A stretch of 64,000 nucleotides of DNA, taken from assembly GCF_013283365.1 (NCBI RefSeq), contig NZ_WBYM01000005.1:274451-338450 (forward strand), read 5' to 3'. The DNA is from Marinobacterium sp. xm-d-530 (lineage in GTDB: Bacteria > Pseudomonadota > Gammaproteobacteria > Pseudomonadales > Balneatricaceae). A program made the translations under genes and the position numbers. The notes below the pieces were generated by a model. It had not been told where the DNA came from. It saw nothing but the letters and a program-made list of their open reading frames with translations, and searched no databases. Positions 51,482 to 61,091 of the stretch are shown here, in pieces. Position 1 is the first letter of the stretch, and every line of letters begins with the position of its first letter.

Positions 51482-52228
51482 TTAACTGGCCATCGCTCTG
51501 GCATTAAGCATCAGATCACGCATTTCACGAACCGCTTGATCCAAGCCGACAAAGAGTGAACGGGCGATGATCGCATGACCAATGTTTAGCTCATTGAACT
51601 CTGGAATTTCTGCAATCGGCTCTACGTTATGGTAGTGCAGACCATGACCAGCGTTGACCACCAGACCTATTGAGTGAGCATAGGTTGCTGCCTCTTTAAG
51701 TCGTTCAAGCTCGTCTAACTGCTCTTGGCCTTCTGCCTCAGCGTAAGCACCAGTATGCAGTTCAATCACTGGAGCTCCCACACGTTTAGCCGCATCAATT
51801 TGTGCCTGATCAGGATCGATAAAGAGTGAGACTTCGACTCCGGCTCTCGCCAAGCGCTGACACGCCGACTGAATGTGAATTTCATGACCAAGTACATCCA
51901 GACCGCCTTCAGTCGTTAACTCTTCGCGTTTCTCTGGCACTAAACAGGCGTGTGCAGGTTTGATCTCTTCAGCAAAACTGACCATTTCATCAGTAACCGC
52001 CATCTCAAAATTCATACGAGTCTGAAGCGTTTGCGCCAATAGACGAATGTCACGATCTTGAATGTGGCGACGGTCCTCACGAAGGTGCACCGTAATACCA
52101 TCGGCGCCAGCGTGCTCAGCAATAGACGCTGCATAGACAGGGTCTGGGTATTGAGTACCACGAGCTTGACGAAGAGTCGCAATGTGATCGATGTTCACAC
52201 CTAATAAAATACGATTTGGCTGGATCAC
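51482..52228 (-). CDS. pdxJ: Pyridoxine 5'-phosphate synthase
   Basis: Last step of de novo vitamin B6 synthesis (DXP-dependent route). TIM barrel with [18 protein letters not shown] (His nucleophile region), [16 protein letters not shown] and [12 protein letters not shown]. Length 248. Overlaps recO by 4 bases, in the conserved era-recO-pdxJ-acpS order. Confidence 0.97.
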   Translation of the reverse strand: MIQPNRILLGVNIDHIATLRQARGTQYPDPVYAASIAEHAGADGITVHLREDRRHIQDRDIRLLAQTLQTRMNFEMAVTDEMVSFAEEIKPAHACLVPEKREELTTEGGLDVLGHEIHIQSACQRLARAGVEVSLFIDPDQAQIDAAKRVGAPVIELHTGAYAEAEGQEQLDELERLKEAATYAHSIGLVVNAGHGLHYHNVEPIAEIPEFNELNIGHAIIARSLFVGLDQAVREMRDLMLNARAMAS

Positions 52229-52929
52229 TCACTCTCTCCTTTTCTCTCTTTAGATCTCGGTTGAAACAACTCTCTTGATCGCAACGGCTTGTCACCTAAC
52301 TGCTCTTTTAAGAGCTCTCTCATTAAATACTTTGCCGCTTTCTTAACGCTGGGATCAGTATACTCACCTTGTTCAATGGAACGAAGCTGATCACCTGTGA
52401 AATGCGCCGAGGCAACCTCATCTACCGCACTTATCCCCTGCACAACATCATAACGGTAGTACGGCTGATGACAGCCTGACAGATCGCTCCAACTCCCTAA
52501 CTCCTTCAGTAGCGCCTGCTCAAATAGCCGTAAACTCACCTCGTGATCTTGAGATTGAAGCAGATCATTAAGCAGCACTTTGTAATTGAGGAATAACTTA
52601 GGTGTCGCCTCTAAGGGTTGAAGCAAACGCTCCAGTAGTTCATTGGCGTACAAGCCACACATTAACGCTTTGCCAGTCAAAGTGGGGAGTAGTTCTGCCA
52701 ATTCGGCTTGATGAAGCGTTTTAAGCTCTGACTGGCCTGAAAATCGAACGGCCAATACTGTAAAGGGTTGAAGCGTATGGCGTAACTTTGAGCCTGGCCT
52801 GCGCACACCTCGAGCAACTACTGATACTTTGCCATACTCGAGTGTAAATAGATCGACAAGTGCACTGGTTTCACGATAGGGACGCGAGTGAAGAACAAAC
52901 GCTGCGACCTGTTCAGTGCGACTGTTCAT
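52225..52929 (-). CDS. recO: DNA repair protein RecO
   Basis: Annealing and RecA-loading mediator of the RecFOR pathway. N-terminal OB fold ([38 protein letters not shown]), then a helical domain; the zinc-finger cysteines of some RecO proteins are not retained as a full set (one in SGCHQPYY). Length 234. It begins right at the era stop. Confidence 0.94.
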   Translation of the reverse strand: MNSRTEQVAAFVLHSRPYRETSALVDLFTLEYGKVSVVARGVRRPGSKLRHTLQPFTVLAVRFSGQSELKTLHQAELAELLPTLTGKALMCGLYANELLERLLQPLEATPKLFLNYKVLLNDLLQSQDHEVSLRLFEQALLKELGSWSDLSGCHQPYYRYDVVQGISAVDEVASAHFTGDQLRSIEQGEYTDPSVKKAAKYLMRELLKEQLGDKPLRSRELFQPRSKERKGESE

Positions 52930-53832
52930 TTAGTCGTGATGATATCCAAGGCTTGCTAGGGCACGTTCGTTGTCTGCCCAGCCGCGTTTCACTTTAACCC
53001 AAAGGTTCAGCATGACCTTGGCATCAAACATGCGTTCCATATCGATGCGAGCGTCACGACCGATCACTTTAATTCGCTCACCCTTATCACCGATAACAAT
53101 ACGTTTTTGCCCCTCTCGCTCAACAAGAATCAGTGCACTGATGGTCAACAGACCACGTTCATCTTGAGTAAACTCTTCGATCTCAACCGTGGTTCCGTAA
53201 GGGACTTCATCCCCTAGATTACGCATCAGTTTTTCACGCACAAGCTCTGCCGCGACAAAACGGGAGCTACGGTCGGTGATCTGATCTTCAGGGTAGAAGT
53301 GCATCCCTTCCGGCATGTAGGATTCAACGGCACGCTCTAGTTGATCGACGTTATGCCCTTTGTGAGCAGAGATAGGCACGATCTGATCAAAATGGCGTTT
53401 GCTATTGAGCGTTTCGATCCAAGGGAGAAGCGACTCTTTATCCTTGAGTAGATCCACTTTATTAACCGCCAATATGACTGGGCAACGAAGCTTCTCCAAC
53501 TTAGAGAGTACGATCTCATCCTCTTCGGTCCAAGCGGTACGATCGACAATAAAGACGACTAGATCGACATGACGCAGCGCCTCAGAGGCGGCTTTGTTCA
53601 TGTAACGGTTCAGTGCTTTACCTGTAGCGTCGTTGTGTAGCCCGGGTGTATCAACGTAGATAACCTGCAGATCCTCTTCGGTTTTAATACCAAGAATCTG
53701 ATGACGAGTCGTTTGAGGTTTTTTTGAGGTGATGCTCAGCTTTTGACCAAGGATATGGTTGAGCAGTGTGCTCTTACCCACATTCGGTCGGCCAACAATA
53801 GCAACATAGCCACAGCGTGTATTCGCTTCCAT
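52930..53832 (-). CDS. era: GTPase Era
   Basis: Essential GTPase for 30S assembly and 16S 3'-end maturation. G1 GRPNVGKS at residues about 14-21, G3 DTPGLH, G4 NKVD, G5 ISAHKG; C-terminal KH domain with [18 protein letters not shown] start at [10 protein letters not shown], preceded by GCAGGAG; a 37-codon extension lies within rnc and is not family-like. Length 300. Confidence 0.97.
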   Translation of the reverse strand: MEANTRCGYVAIVGRPNVGKSTLLNHILGQKLSITSKKPQTTRHQILGIKTEEDLQVIYVDTPGLHNDATGKALNRYMNKAASEALRHVDLVVFIVDRTAWTEEDEIVLSKLEKLRCPVILAVNKVDLLKDKESLLPWIETLNSKRHFDQIVPISAHKGHNVDQLERAVESYMPEGMHFYPEDQITDRSSRFVAAELVREKLMRNLGDEVPYGTTVEIEEFTQDERGLLTISALILVEREGQKRIVIGDKGERIKVIGRDARIDMERMFDAKVMLNLWVKVKRGWADNERALASLGYHHD

Positions 53833-53834
53833 GA

Positions 53835-54512
53835 TTACTCCTGCCCTAGTGCAATCAGTGCAGCACGAGCGGCTTCTTGTTCTGCCTGGCGGCGGCTGGA
53901 TCCAACACCCTTGCAGCTTTGATCCAACAGTTGAACCTGACAAGAGATATAGAAGGTCTGATCATGCGCCTCACCAACGACTTTATCCAGTTGGTAATCA
54001 GGTAGCGGCTTACGTCGTGACTGCATAAACTCTTGAAGGCGCGTTTTAGAGTCTTTGACTGACTTTTTAAGATCGATCGCTGCTAAACGCTCTTTGAACA
54101 ACCCTAAGATGAACTGTTTAGACGTCTCAAAATCACTGTCCAAGTGAATGGAACCAATGATCGCCTCTACCGCATCAGCCAAAATTGAGTCGCGACGGAA
54201 ACCACCACTCTTTAACTCACCCGAACCAAGGCGAAGATAATCACCCAAACCTAGCTCACGACCGATCTCTGCAAGAGTTTCACCTTTCACCAACTTTGCT
54301 CTAAGACGGCTCATTTCACCCTCTTTAGCCTGTTCAAACTGCTCAAACAGCGCATTAGCTATGACAAAGTTTAGGATTGAATCGCCCAAAAATTCCAGGC
54401 GTTCATTGTTGCGCTTACCACAGCTTCGGTGCGTTAACGCCAATTCAAGCAGGGATTCATCTTGGTAGGTGTGGCCAAGCTTTCTAGCCAACTCTGAGAC
54501 AGGTCGTATCAA
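53835..54512 (-). CDS. rnc: Ribonuclease III
   Basis: Cuts double-stranded RNA in rRNA and mRNA processing. Catalytic signature [16 protein letters not shown] near residue 37, second acidic site [14 protein letters not shown] near 113, and a C-terminal double-stranded RNA-binding domain ([14 protein letters not shown]). Length 225. It overlaps the DUF4845 gene by 4 bases and is 2 bases from the era ATG. Confidence 0.97.
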   Translation of the reverse strand: MIRPVSELARKLGHTYQDESLLELALTHRSCGKRNNERLEFLGDSILNFVIANALFEQFEQAKEGEMSRLRAKLVKGETLAEIGRELGLGDYLRLGSGELKSGGFRRDSILADAVEAIIGSIHLDSDFETSKQFILGLFKERLAAIDLKKSVKDSKTRLQEFMQSRRKPLPDYQLDKVVGEAHDQTFYISCQVQLLDQSCKGVGSSRRQAEQEAARAALIALGQE

Positions 54513-54883
54513 GGTTTTATCGCTTTAAATTCATCTTTAAAAACAACGACAGCATCAATGTTGCCGTACAGTGGGACGCGCTCTTCATAGTCCAGCGTGA
54601 ATATCAGTTCACCAGTATCCTGAGTGATCTGCAAAGCGTCACGTCCAGGCAGAGCTACTTGATTAATCGTAAATCGACGCTCGATATCACGACGAATCTC
54701 GGCGCGACTTTTTGAGAGTTCAGCCGGGTCAGCAATAATGTCTTCAATAATGCTGACCACGGTTGTATGGGTTGAATAAGGCGCTAGCAGTTTAAACCCA
54801 AGGCTAAAGCCAACTGAGCCAACAATAAGCAGCAACAGTATCGATAGTGTACTGATGCCCTTTTGTCGAATGTGCTTATCCAT
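54509..54883 (-). CDS. DUF4845 family membrane protein
   Basis: Between lepB and rnc many gammaproteobacteria carry this small protein. It has one N-terminal membrane helix (about residues 9-30, STLSILLLLIVGSVGFSLGF), followed by a periplasmic domain (about 95 residues). I chose the ATG giving MDKHIRQKG because GAGG lies 6 bases upstream; a TTG two codons earlier is less likely. Length 124. Function unknown. Confidence 0.85.
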   Translation of the reverse strand: MDKHIRQKGISTLSILLLLIVGSVGFSLGFKLLAPYSTHTTVVSIIEDIIADPAELSKSRAEIRRDIERRFTINQVALPGRDALQITQDTGELIFTLDYEERVPLYGNIDAVVVFKDEFKAIKP

Positions 54884-54901
54884 ACTCAACCTCAGTATTA
54901 T

Positions 54902-55693
54902 TTACTGAATGGATCGCATCGCTGTGAAATCTGGAATGCTCAATAGTTGAGCCCAATGCATCCAAACACTCACCGCTTTACCGACGATCAATTCATCAGG
55001 AACAAAGCCCCAATAACGGCTGTCATTACTGTTATCGCGGTTATCGCCCATCATAAAGTAGTGGCCCTCTGGCACACGCCAGCCACCATTCATTACACGT
55101 GCATTCACATCGCGATAGATCTCGTGCGAAACATCGCCTAGCTGCTCTTCAACTTGAAGACGCTTGGGGTTGATCGCTGGTATTTGAGCAATCAACGTTT
55201 GATTCTGCGGCTCACCGTTCACAAAGAGCATCTTATCTTTGTAAACAATCTCGTCACCCGGAAGACCTATCACACGTTTAATATAGTACACACTCGGGTT
55301 TTGAGGGTATTTAAATACCATAACGTCGCCACGTTGCGGCTCGTTATTGTCAACAAACTTTATGTTTCCAACCGGTGTACGAAGACCGTAGTGGTATTTA
55401 TTCACCAAAATAAAGTCACCAACTTTCAGCGTTGGCAGCATCGAACCTGAAGGGATTTGAAAGGGTTCGTATAGAAATGAACGAAGAATTAAAACAGCCG
55501 CTAATACTGGAAAGATAGAGCTAGAGAGTTCGGCCCAGTAGGGTTTATTAACCTTAGGTTCTTCGAAACCCTCTTCCACCATTTGCGACTCTTTGCGTTT
55601 TCTAGAGGGCGCAAAAAAGGCGATATCCAATAACCATAGCAGGCCTGTAACTAATGTAACTACGACCAGAATCAGTGCAAAATCTAAGTTCAT
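54902..55693 (-). CDS. lepB: Signal peptidase I
   Basis: Inner-membrane protease that removes signal peptides. Two N-terminal helices (about 4-24 and 58-76); catalytic Ser84 in PSGSMLPTL and Lys139 in VYYIKRVIGLPGD; C-terminal GDNRDNSNDSRYWG. Length 263. It follows lepA by 7 bases. Confidence 0.97.
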   Translation of the reverse strand: MNLDFALILVVVTLVTGLLWLLDIAFFAPSRKRKESQMVEEGFEEPKVNKPYWAELSSSIFPVLAAVLILRSFLYEPFQIPSGSMLPTLKVGDFILVNKYHYGLRTPVGNIKFVDNNEPQRGDVMVFKYPQNPSVYYIKRVIGLPGDEIVYKDKMLFVNGEPQNQTLIAQIPAINPKRLQVEEQLGDVSHEIYRDVNARVMNGGWRVPEGHYFMMGDNRDNSNDSRYWGFVPDELIVGKAVSVWMHWAQLLSIPDFTAMRSIQ

Positions 55694-55700
55694 ATTAGCC

Positions 55701-57500
55701 TCAGCTGTCTACCTTCAGTACGGCTAGGAATGCATCTTGCGGGATCTCAACTCGACCCACCTGCTTCATGCGCTTCTTACCCTCTTTCTGCTTAGCGAGC
55801 AGTTTCTTCTTACGGCTCACGTCACCACCGTAACATTTTGCCAAGACGTTCTTGCGCAGAGCTTTAACCGTTGTACGAGCAATGATCTTACCACCCAGAG
55901 CCGCTTGAATAGCAACATCGAACATCTGGCGTGGAATTAGGTCTTTCATCTTTTCACAGAGCAGACGGCCACGGTACATTGAGTTATCGCGGTGCAGGAT
56001 AACGGCCAAAGCATCCACTTTCTCACCGTTAATTAGAATGTCCATGCGAACCAGCTTAGCGGCCTCGAAACGGGTGAAGTTGTACTCAAGCGAAGCGTAT
56101 CCACGTGATACCGATTTCAACCGGTCAAAGAAGTCCAATACCACTTCAGCCATTGGTAGTTCGTAACTTAACTGAACCTGCTTACCGACAAACTGCATGT
56201 TCTTCTGAATACCGCGCTTCTCCACACACAAGCCAATGACTTGGCCAAGGTAATCCTGAGGCACAAGGATATTCGCTGTCACGATCGGCTCACGCATCTC
56301 ACGAATACCGCCTGGGTCAGGCAGTTTCGATGGGCTGTCAATGTAGATGATATCGCCGTTGTTCATCTCCACTTCGTAGACAACCGTTGGGGCTGTAGTA
56401 ATCAGATCGAGATCGTATTCGCGCTCAAGGCGTTCTTGGATGATCTCCATGTGAAGCATACCCAAGAAGCCACAACGGAAACCAAAACCAAGTGCATCCG
56501 ATGTTTCAGGCTCAAAGAAGAGAGAAGCATCGTTAAGCGTTAGCTTGTCGAGCGCTTCACGGAAGTCTTCATAGTCATCCGAACTCGTTGGGAATAGACC
56601 GGCGTAAACCTGTGGTTGAACTTTTTGGAAACCTGGCAGTGCATCAACATCAGGAGTCTTTTGATGCGTCAAGGTATCACCCACTGGTGCACCGTGAATA
56701 TCTTTGATGCCGGCAACAACGAAGCCTACTTCACCCGCTTGTAAGATGTCAGTTTTCACCTGTTTCGGTGTAAAGATACCGACCATCTCAGCCTGGTAGT
56801 TCATGCCAGTCGATTTAACCATGATGCGATCTTTACGACGCAAGGTTCCTTGAGTCACACGAACCAGTGAGACAACCCCAAGGTAGTTATCAAACCATGA
56901 GTCGATAATTAGGGCTTGAAGTGGTGCTTCACGGTCACCTTGTGGTGGTGGGATTACATCGATCAGCGCCTCTAGAACTTCTTCAACGCCCATACCCGTT
57001 TTAGCTGAACAAGGGACCGCAGCTGAAGCGTCGATACCGATCACCTCTTCAATCTCCTGACGAACCACTTCGGGTTCAGCCTGAGGTAGATCCATTTTGT
57101 TCAAGACAGGTAGAACCTCAAGGCCCTGCTCTATCGCGGTGTAACAGTTGGCTACCGACTGCGCTTCAACACCTTGCGCGGCGTCTACAACAAGAAGTGC
57201 GCCTTCACAAGCATAGAGTGAGCGTGAAACTTCATAAGAGAAGTCGACGTGTCCCGGCGTATCGATGAAGTTCAACTGGTAAGTTTCACCGTTGCGCGCT
57301 TTGTAATCCAAGGTGACACTTTGTGCTTTGATGGTGATGCCACGTTCGCGCTCGATATCCATTGAATCGAGGACTTGCTCAGCCATTTCACGATCAGACA
57401 GACCGCCACAAATTTGAATAATGCGATCGGCTAACGTCGACTTACCGTGGTCGATGTGTGCAATGATACTGAAGTTACGAATGTGATCTAGTTCACTCAC
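55701..57500 (-). CDS. lepA: Elongation factor 4 (LepA)
   Basis: Ribosome-associated GTPase related to EF-G, lacking EF-G domain IV. G1 [10 protein letters not shown]3 DTPGHVDF, G4 NKMD. The LepA-specific C-terminal domain ends [18 protein letters not shown]. Length 599. It leads the lepA-lepB-DUF4845-rnc-era run and is separated from degP by a terminator. Confidence 0.98.
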   Translation of the reverse strand: MSELDHIRNFSIIAHIDHGKSTLADRIIQICGGLSDREMAEQVLDSMDIERERGITIKAQSVTLDYKARNGETYQLNFIDTPGHVDFSYEVSRSLYACEGALLVVDAAQGVEAQSVANCYTAIEQGLEVLPVLNKMDLPQAEPEVVRQEIEEVIGIDASAAVPCSAKTGMGVEEVLEALIDVIPPPQGDREAPLQALIIDSWFDNYLGVVSLVRVTQGTLRRKDRIMVKSTGMNYQAEMVGIFTPKQVKTDILQAGEVGFVVAGIKDIHGAPVGDTLTHQKTPDVDALPGFQKVQPQVYAGLFPTSSDDYEDFREALDKLTLNDASLFFEPETSDALGFGFRCGFLGMLHMEIIQERLEREYDLDLITTAPTVVYEVEMNNGDIIYIDSPSKLPDPGGIREMREPIVTANILVPQDYLGQVIGLCVEKRGIQKNMQFVGKQVQLSYELPMAEVVLDFFDRLKSVSRGYASLEYNFTRFEAAKLVRMDILINGEKVDALAVILHRDNSMYRGRLLCEKMKDLIPRQMFDVAIQAALGGKIIARTTVKALRKNVLAKCYGGDVSRKKKLLAKQKEGKKRMKQVGRVEIPQDAFLAVLKVDS

Positions 57501-57578
57501 TCTGTGTAAAACCTATACTCTTGGAACGACAAAGAAATTTAGCGCACAATTCTACTCGAATTCATGCCCTATAGATAG

Positions 57579-57603
57579 AAAACAGGGGCCATTAAGGCCC
57601 CTG
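57579..57603 (-). terminator. Rho-independent terminator after the DegP-family gene
   Basis: Eight-base stem CAGGGGCC/GGCCCCTG, 5-base loop, TTTT tract on the minus strand; it lies about 30 bases past the protease stop and separates the sigma-E operon from lepA. Confidence 0.82.
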
Positions 57604-57632
57604 CAGAGGATCTTTTCAACGATCCATTAAGT

Positions 57633-59030
57633 TCACTCGAGACGCATTGCCAAAAAGACTGGATTACCGCCACGAATCACTCGAAGTGGCACCGCTTTGT
57701 CATCTGGCAAGTCGGCCACGATATCGCTCAGTTGCTCCACTGAGCTGATTGCCTTACCGGCTAGCATAGTGATCACATCACCCTGACGTACCCCGGCATT
57801 AGCCGCTGGGCCCTGTCCAACTGATTCAACATAAACACCTGCATCAACACCGGTACGCTCTTTGATTTCAGACGTCATATTTTGAACCACCAAGCCCAGA
57901 GACTTTCTCTCTTTAGGCTCAGGTTGCGCTCGATTGGACGCTAACTCTTCATTTGAGGGAAGCTCGCCAATCGTCACTTTCAAGTTGACTGACCTACCTG
58001 AACGGAACACCTCGACATCCGCTGTTTCACCCGGTGCAATACGACCAACCTGAGCAGGTAGCTCGGCTGACAAACCGATCTCACGGCCATTAAATTTAAC
58101 GATGACATCACCCGCTTCAAACCCTGCCTCTTCTGCAGGACTATCACTTAATACCTGTGCAACCAGCGCACCTGATGGTTTATCTAAGCCGAATGATTCA
58201 GCAAGGTCGCGTGTAACCTCCTGAATGATTACACCCAACCAACCTCGAGAGACGCTTCCCTTCTCTTTGAGCTGATTGGCAACCTCCATAGCCACATCGA
58301 TCGGAATGGAGAAAGAGACCCCCATGAAGCCACCTGAGCGGGTATATATCTGCGAGTTGATACCGACCACTTCGCCATCTAGATTGAATAGCGGGCCTCC
58401 GGAGTTGCCTGGATTGATCGCCACATCTGTTTGAATAAAAGGTACATAAGAGTCACCTGGAAGGGCTCGTTCCTTAGCGCTGACAATACCGGCCGTAACG
58501 GTTGAGTCAAAACCAAAAGGACTGCCAATAGCCAGTACCCATTCACCCACTTCAAGCTCAGAAGAGCTACCGATCTCCAGTGCCGGTAGATCTTTAGCAT
58601 CGACCTTAAGCAGCGCCACATCTGAACGTTGATCAGAACCAATAATCTCTGCCTCAATTTCGCGTCGATCATTCAGTCTAACCAGAACTTTCTCAGCTTT
58701 ATCGATCACATGGTGATTGGTCAGAATGTAGCCATCATCCGAAATGATAAAGCCCGAGCCCAGCGATTGTGGATGCATACGAGGCTGCTGCCCAGGGGGC
58801 TGCTGAAAGCCCCTGAAGAAGTCGCGGAAGATCTCTGGCACTTCCTGGTCGTTGAAGTTATGAGGCATAGCCGAACGAGAACTCTGTTTCTGTTCTTGAA
58901 TCGTGCTTATATTGACGACAGATGGCGACAGCGTTTTCACTAAATCCGTAAAATCGGGTAACTGCTTGGCCATCGCCAAGGATGAAATAGCGATACCCGC
59001 TACGAAGGTAATTGATCGAAGAAAGGTCAT
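57633..59030 (-). CDS. Periplasmic serine endoprotease DegP/MucD
   Basis: HtrA-family protease/chaperone of envelope stress. Signal peptide about 1-21 (SSLAMA). Trypsin-like domain with His107 (TNHHVI), Asp137 (QRSDVALLKV) and Ser210 (NPGNSGGPL). Two PDZ domains (about 250-345 and 365-460). Length 465. Location in the rpoE operon after rseC matches mucD of pseudomonads, implying sigma-E-dependent expression. Confidence 0.96.
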   Translation of the reverse strand: MTFLRSITFVAGIAISSLAMAKQLPDFTDLVKTLSPSVVNISTIQEQKQSSRSAMPHNFNDQEVPEIFRDFFRGFQQPPGQQPRMHPQSLGSGFIISDDGYILTNHHVIDKAEKVLVRLNDRREIEAEIIGSDQRSDVALLKVDAKDLPALEIGSSSELEVGEWVLAIGSPFGFDSTVTAGIVSAKERALPGDSYVPFIQTDVAINPGNSGGPLFNLDGEVVGINSQIYTRSGGFMGVSFSIPIDVAMEVANQLKEKGSVSRGWLGVIIQEVTRDLAESFGLDKPSGALVAQVLSDSPAEEAGFEAGDVIVKFNGREIGLSAELPAQVGRIAPGETADVEVFRSGRSVNLKVTIGELPSNEELASNRAQPEPKERKSLGLVVQNMTSEIKERTGVDAGVYVESVGQGPAANAGVRQGDVITMLAGKAISSVEQLSDIVADLPDDKAVPLRVIRGGNPVFLAMRLE

Positions 59031-59052
59031 ATTTACTCCTTAGGTAAAAACC

Positions 59053-59481
59053 TTAGCGAAGCAAACGTGGCTGATACTGCCCTGATGCAACGCCTCTTAA
59101 ACCCATATTACGGCCAATGAACAAGCCGACTATGAATCCAAGGATAGCGCCAACTATCTGAAAAAATTCTGAAAAGTTTAAAAATCTCGCCAAAATTGGC
59201 AGAAGGATCATACCGACCAGCGGTATAAGGTAGACGGTGACAGAGGCCCCAACCAAGGCACCCTCTTCCAATCCAACCCAAACCTCTTGGCCTGGCGATA
59301 CAATAAGACGACTGGGGTTATCGATCAGAACTTCAACGCGTTTGGTTGGGAACCAATCGCTGAGGCGTTTCTGGCCACAAGTCGATGAGCTTGCACAGGC
59401 TGCACAAGCACTTTGGCGACTCACCTCTACCCAAACTTGATCGGCCTCAGAACGGAGAACCGTCGCGCGCTCTTCGATCAT
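59053..59481 (-). CDS. rseC: SoxR-reducing/RseC-MucC family protein
   Basis: Inner-membrane protein of the RseC/MucC family. Four clustered Cys (SACAACASSSTCGQ) at the N-terminal cytoplasmic side may bind an Fe-S cluster; two adjacent helices (about 78-97 and 103-123). Length 142. Role: modulates sigma-E or feeds electrons to SoxR in different species. Three bases downstream of rseA. Confidence 0.9.
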   Translation of the reverse strand: MIEERATVLRSEADQVWVEVSRQSACAACASSSTCGQKRLSDWFPTKRVEVLIDNPSRLIVSPGQEVWVGLEEGALVGASVTVYLIPLVGMILLPILARFLNFSEFFQIVGAILGFIVGLFIGRNMGLRGVASGQYQPRLLR

Positions 59482-59484
59482 GAA

Positions 59485-60279
59485 TTAGTTGCTAGCGACC
59501 ACCACGCTTGCAGCCACTTTATCTGCATCAGTCAGTGACAAGTCACCCACCACTGAGACAAAACGATCATCAACTAAACGACCTACAGCTACCAAACCTT
59601 GAGCGCTTAAGGCACCTTCCGATGCAGAGACTGCTTCAGCCGGTTTAATCACCACACTCAGCACCTGATCGCCCTTTTTGTAGAGTTTTGATTGACTGTC
59701 ACCAACCAGTCGTTCTGATACTTCAGCAAAGCCATCAGGTAGCCAGTTAACCTGCCAGTCAGTCGCATTGCTGTTTAACAGTGCAAGATGCTCATCGATC
59801 TGACCGCGAAGACCTTCAGATAGACGAATCACTTCTAGGGCTGGCTTGCTCTCTTGTGAAGCCTCAACGCCTGACGCCAGAGATGTGCGCATAAGATCCG
59901 AAGAACCTTGATTACGCTCTAGGTAGCCATTGGATGCCAATGAGCTCGGCTCACCTAACTGAGCGCTGTTCAAACCAATCATGACAGCTAGAGTAAGGGA
60001 TGCAGCAACAGCCATGCTACCTAACGCACTCCAACTAGAGGTTTTTGTCTCTACAACCTGAGTTGATTGCTCTTCTGAAATAGAGGCCATGACTTGAGAT
60101 GAGATATCAACAGTAGAGTCGATGCTCTGTTCACGCATCAAGGTACGAGCGAGGTGGTAACGACGCCATACTTGCGCGTCTTCACTGTTCTCGTCGTAAT
60201 GTTTAAGAGCACGACGCAACTCAAATTCAGTTGCCTCCGAGTCCATCAATGCAGAAAGACTTTCTCTATTGCTCGACAT
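59485..60279 (-). CDS. RseA/MucA-type anti-sigma factor with RseB-like C-terminal domain
   Basis: N-terminal cytoplasmic anti-sigma domain (about 5-55; ESLSALMDSEATEFELRRAL, WRRYHLARTLMRE) that would hold RpoE, and a membrane helix at about 84-105. The periplasmic part (about 165-262) reads WQVNWLPDGFAEVSERLVGD, then VGRLVDDRFVSVVGDLSLTD, resembling the C-terminal domain of RseB/MucB and not an RseA tail. No separate rseB gene exists between it and rseC. 264 residues, longer than usual RseA. The anti-sigma role is well supported; the RseB resemblance is by eye. Confidence 0.85.
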   Translation of the reverse strand: MSSNRESLSALMDSEATEFELRRALKHYDENSEDAQVWRRYHLARTLMREQSIDSTVDISSQVMASISEEQSTQVVETKTSSWSALGSMAVAASLTLAVMIGLNSAQLGEPSSLASNGYLERNQGSSDLMRTSLASGVEASQESKPALEVIRLSEGLRGQIDEHLALLNSNATDWQVNWLPDGFAEVSERLVGDSQSKLYKKGDQVLSVVIKPAEAVSASEGALSAQGLVAVGRLVDDRFVSVVGDLSLTDADKVAASVVVASN

Positions 60280-60297
60280 ATTTGATCCTCATTTGCT

Positions 60298-60876
60298 CTA
60301 GTTAGAGAGCATTGGTTTCAACTCATTATCAATCGCTTCACGAGCTCGATGGATCCTTGATCTGACGGTACCAATTGGACACCCCATTACTTCGGAGATC
60401 TCATCGTAGCTCATCCCTTCAAGCTCTCTGAGTGTTATCGCCACTCGAAGCTCTTCAGGAAGTTGCTCGAGCGTTCGGGTCATCACCTCGAACATCTCAT
60501 CTCGATGCAAACTATTTTCTGGTGTTTCAAGATCTCTAAGCTCTGTGTCGCTCTCTAGATCTTGAAAATCTAAATCTCTATCAGGTGGTCTTTTACTTCT
60601 TGCGACTAAATAGTTCTTCGCAGTGTTAATGGCTATACGATACAGCCAAGTGTAAAAGGCACTTTCACCTCTAAAATTCTTAAGCGCCTTATAGGCCTTA
60701 ATGAACGTCTCTTGTGCAACATCCAACGACTCTGATTGATCGTGAATGTAACGCCCTACCAGTGCAATAATCTTATGCTGATAACGCTTAACGAGCAGAT
60801 CAAACGCACGCTGATCACCTGCCTGTACACGCTCAACAAGCATCTGATCGGTTATCTTATGGTTGGAATCGTTCAC
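60298..60876 (-). CDS. rpoE: RNA polymerase sigma-E factor (RpoE/AlgU)
   Basis: ECF sigma factor for envelope stress. Region 2 with YQHKIIALVGRYIHDQSESLDVAQE, region 4 with LPEELRVAITLRELEGMSYD and the helix-turn-helix GCPIGTVRSRIHRAREAID. Length 192. First gene of rpoE-rseA-rseC-degP; a sigma-E-type promoter lies about 95 bp upstream, giving autoregulation. Confidence 0.97.
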   Translation of the reverse strand: MNDSNHKITDQMLVERVQAGDQRAFDLLVKRYQHKIIALVGRYIHDQSESLDVAQETFIKAYKALKNFRGESAFYTWLYRIAINTAKNYLVARSKRPPDRDLDFQDLESDTELRDLETPENSLHRDEMFEVMTRTLEQLPEELRVAITLRELEGMSYDEISEVMGCPIGTVRSRIHRAREAIDNELKPMLSN

Positions 60877-60968
60877 TCTCTATCCTAGTCAATGCCAAAG
60901 GGCTTCGGAGGATGACAGTATGATTGTTACACCAACCTAATATCAAGCCGATCAATCTCTTATACAGA

Positions 60969-60997
60969 CTAAGATTCAAAAAATGTCGAAAAGTTCC
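60969..60997 (-). promoter_or_regulatory. Sigma-E-type autoregulatory promoter of rpoE
   Basis: On the minus strand GGAACTT, 16 bases, TCTTAG fits the RpoE/AlgU consensus GAACTT-N16-TCTNA. It lies 93 bp from the rpoE start codon. The element is seen directly; recognition by RpoE is inferred from the consensus. Confidence 0.8.
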
Positions 60998-61026
60998 CCA
61001 ATTATTGAAGTTTTTTTACAAACCCC

Positions 61027-61055
61027 TTACCAAGAGCTAAACACACTCGCATAAT
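61027..61055 (+). promoter_or_regulatory. Sigma-70 promoter of nadB
   Basis: -35 TTACCA and -10 CATAAT with a 17-bp spacer; 36 bp before the nadB ATG. Back to back with the rpoE promoter, about 30 bp between the two -35 elements. Confidence 0.6.
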
Positions 61056-61091
61056 AGAGCTCTTTTTTACGGTCTCAATAAGTCAAAACAG

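Noticed and set aside
53833..53943. 37-codon N-terminal extension of era
   Set aside because: It overlaps the rnc 3' end; the ATG at 53832 has a good ribosome site and gives family length.
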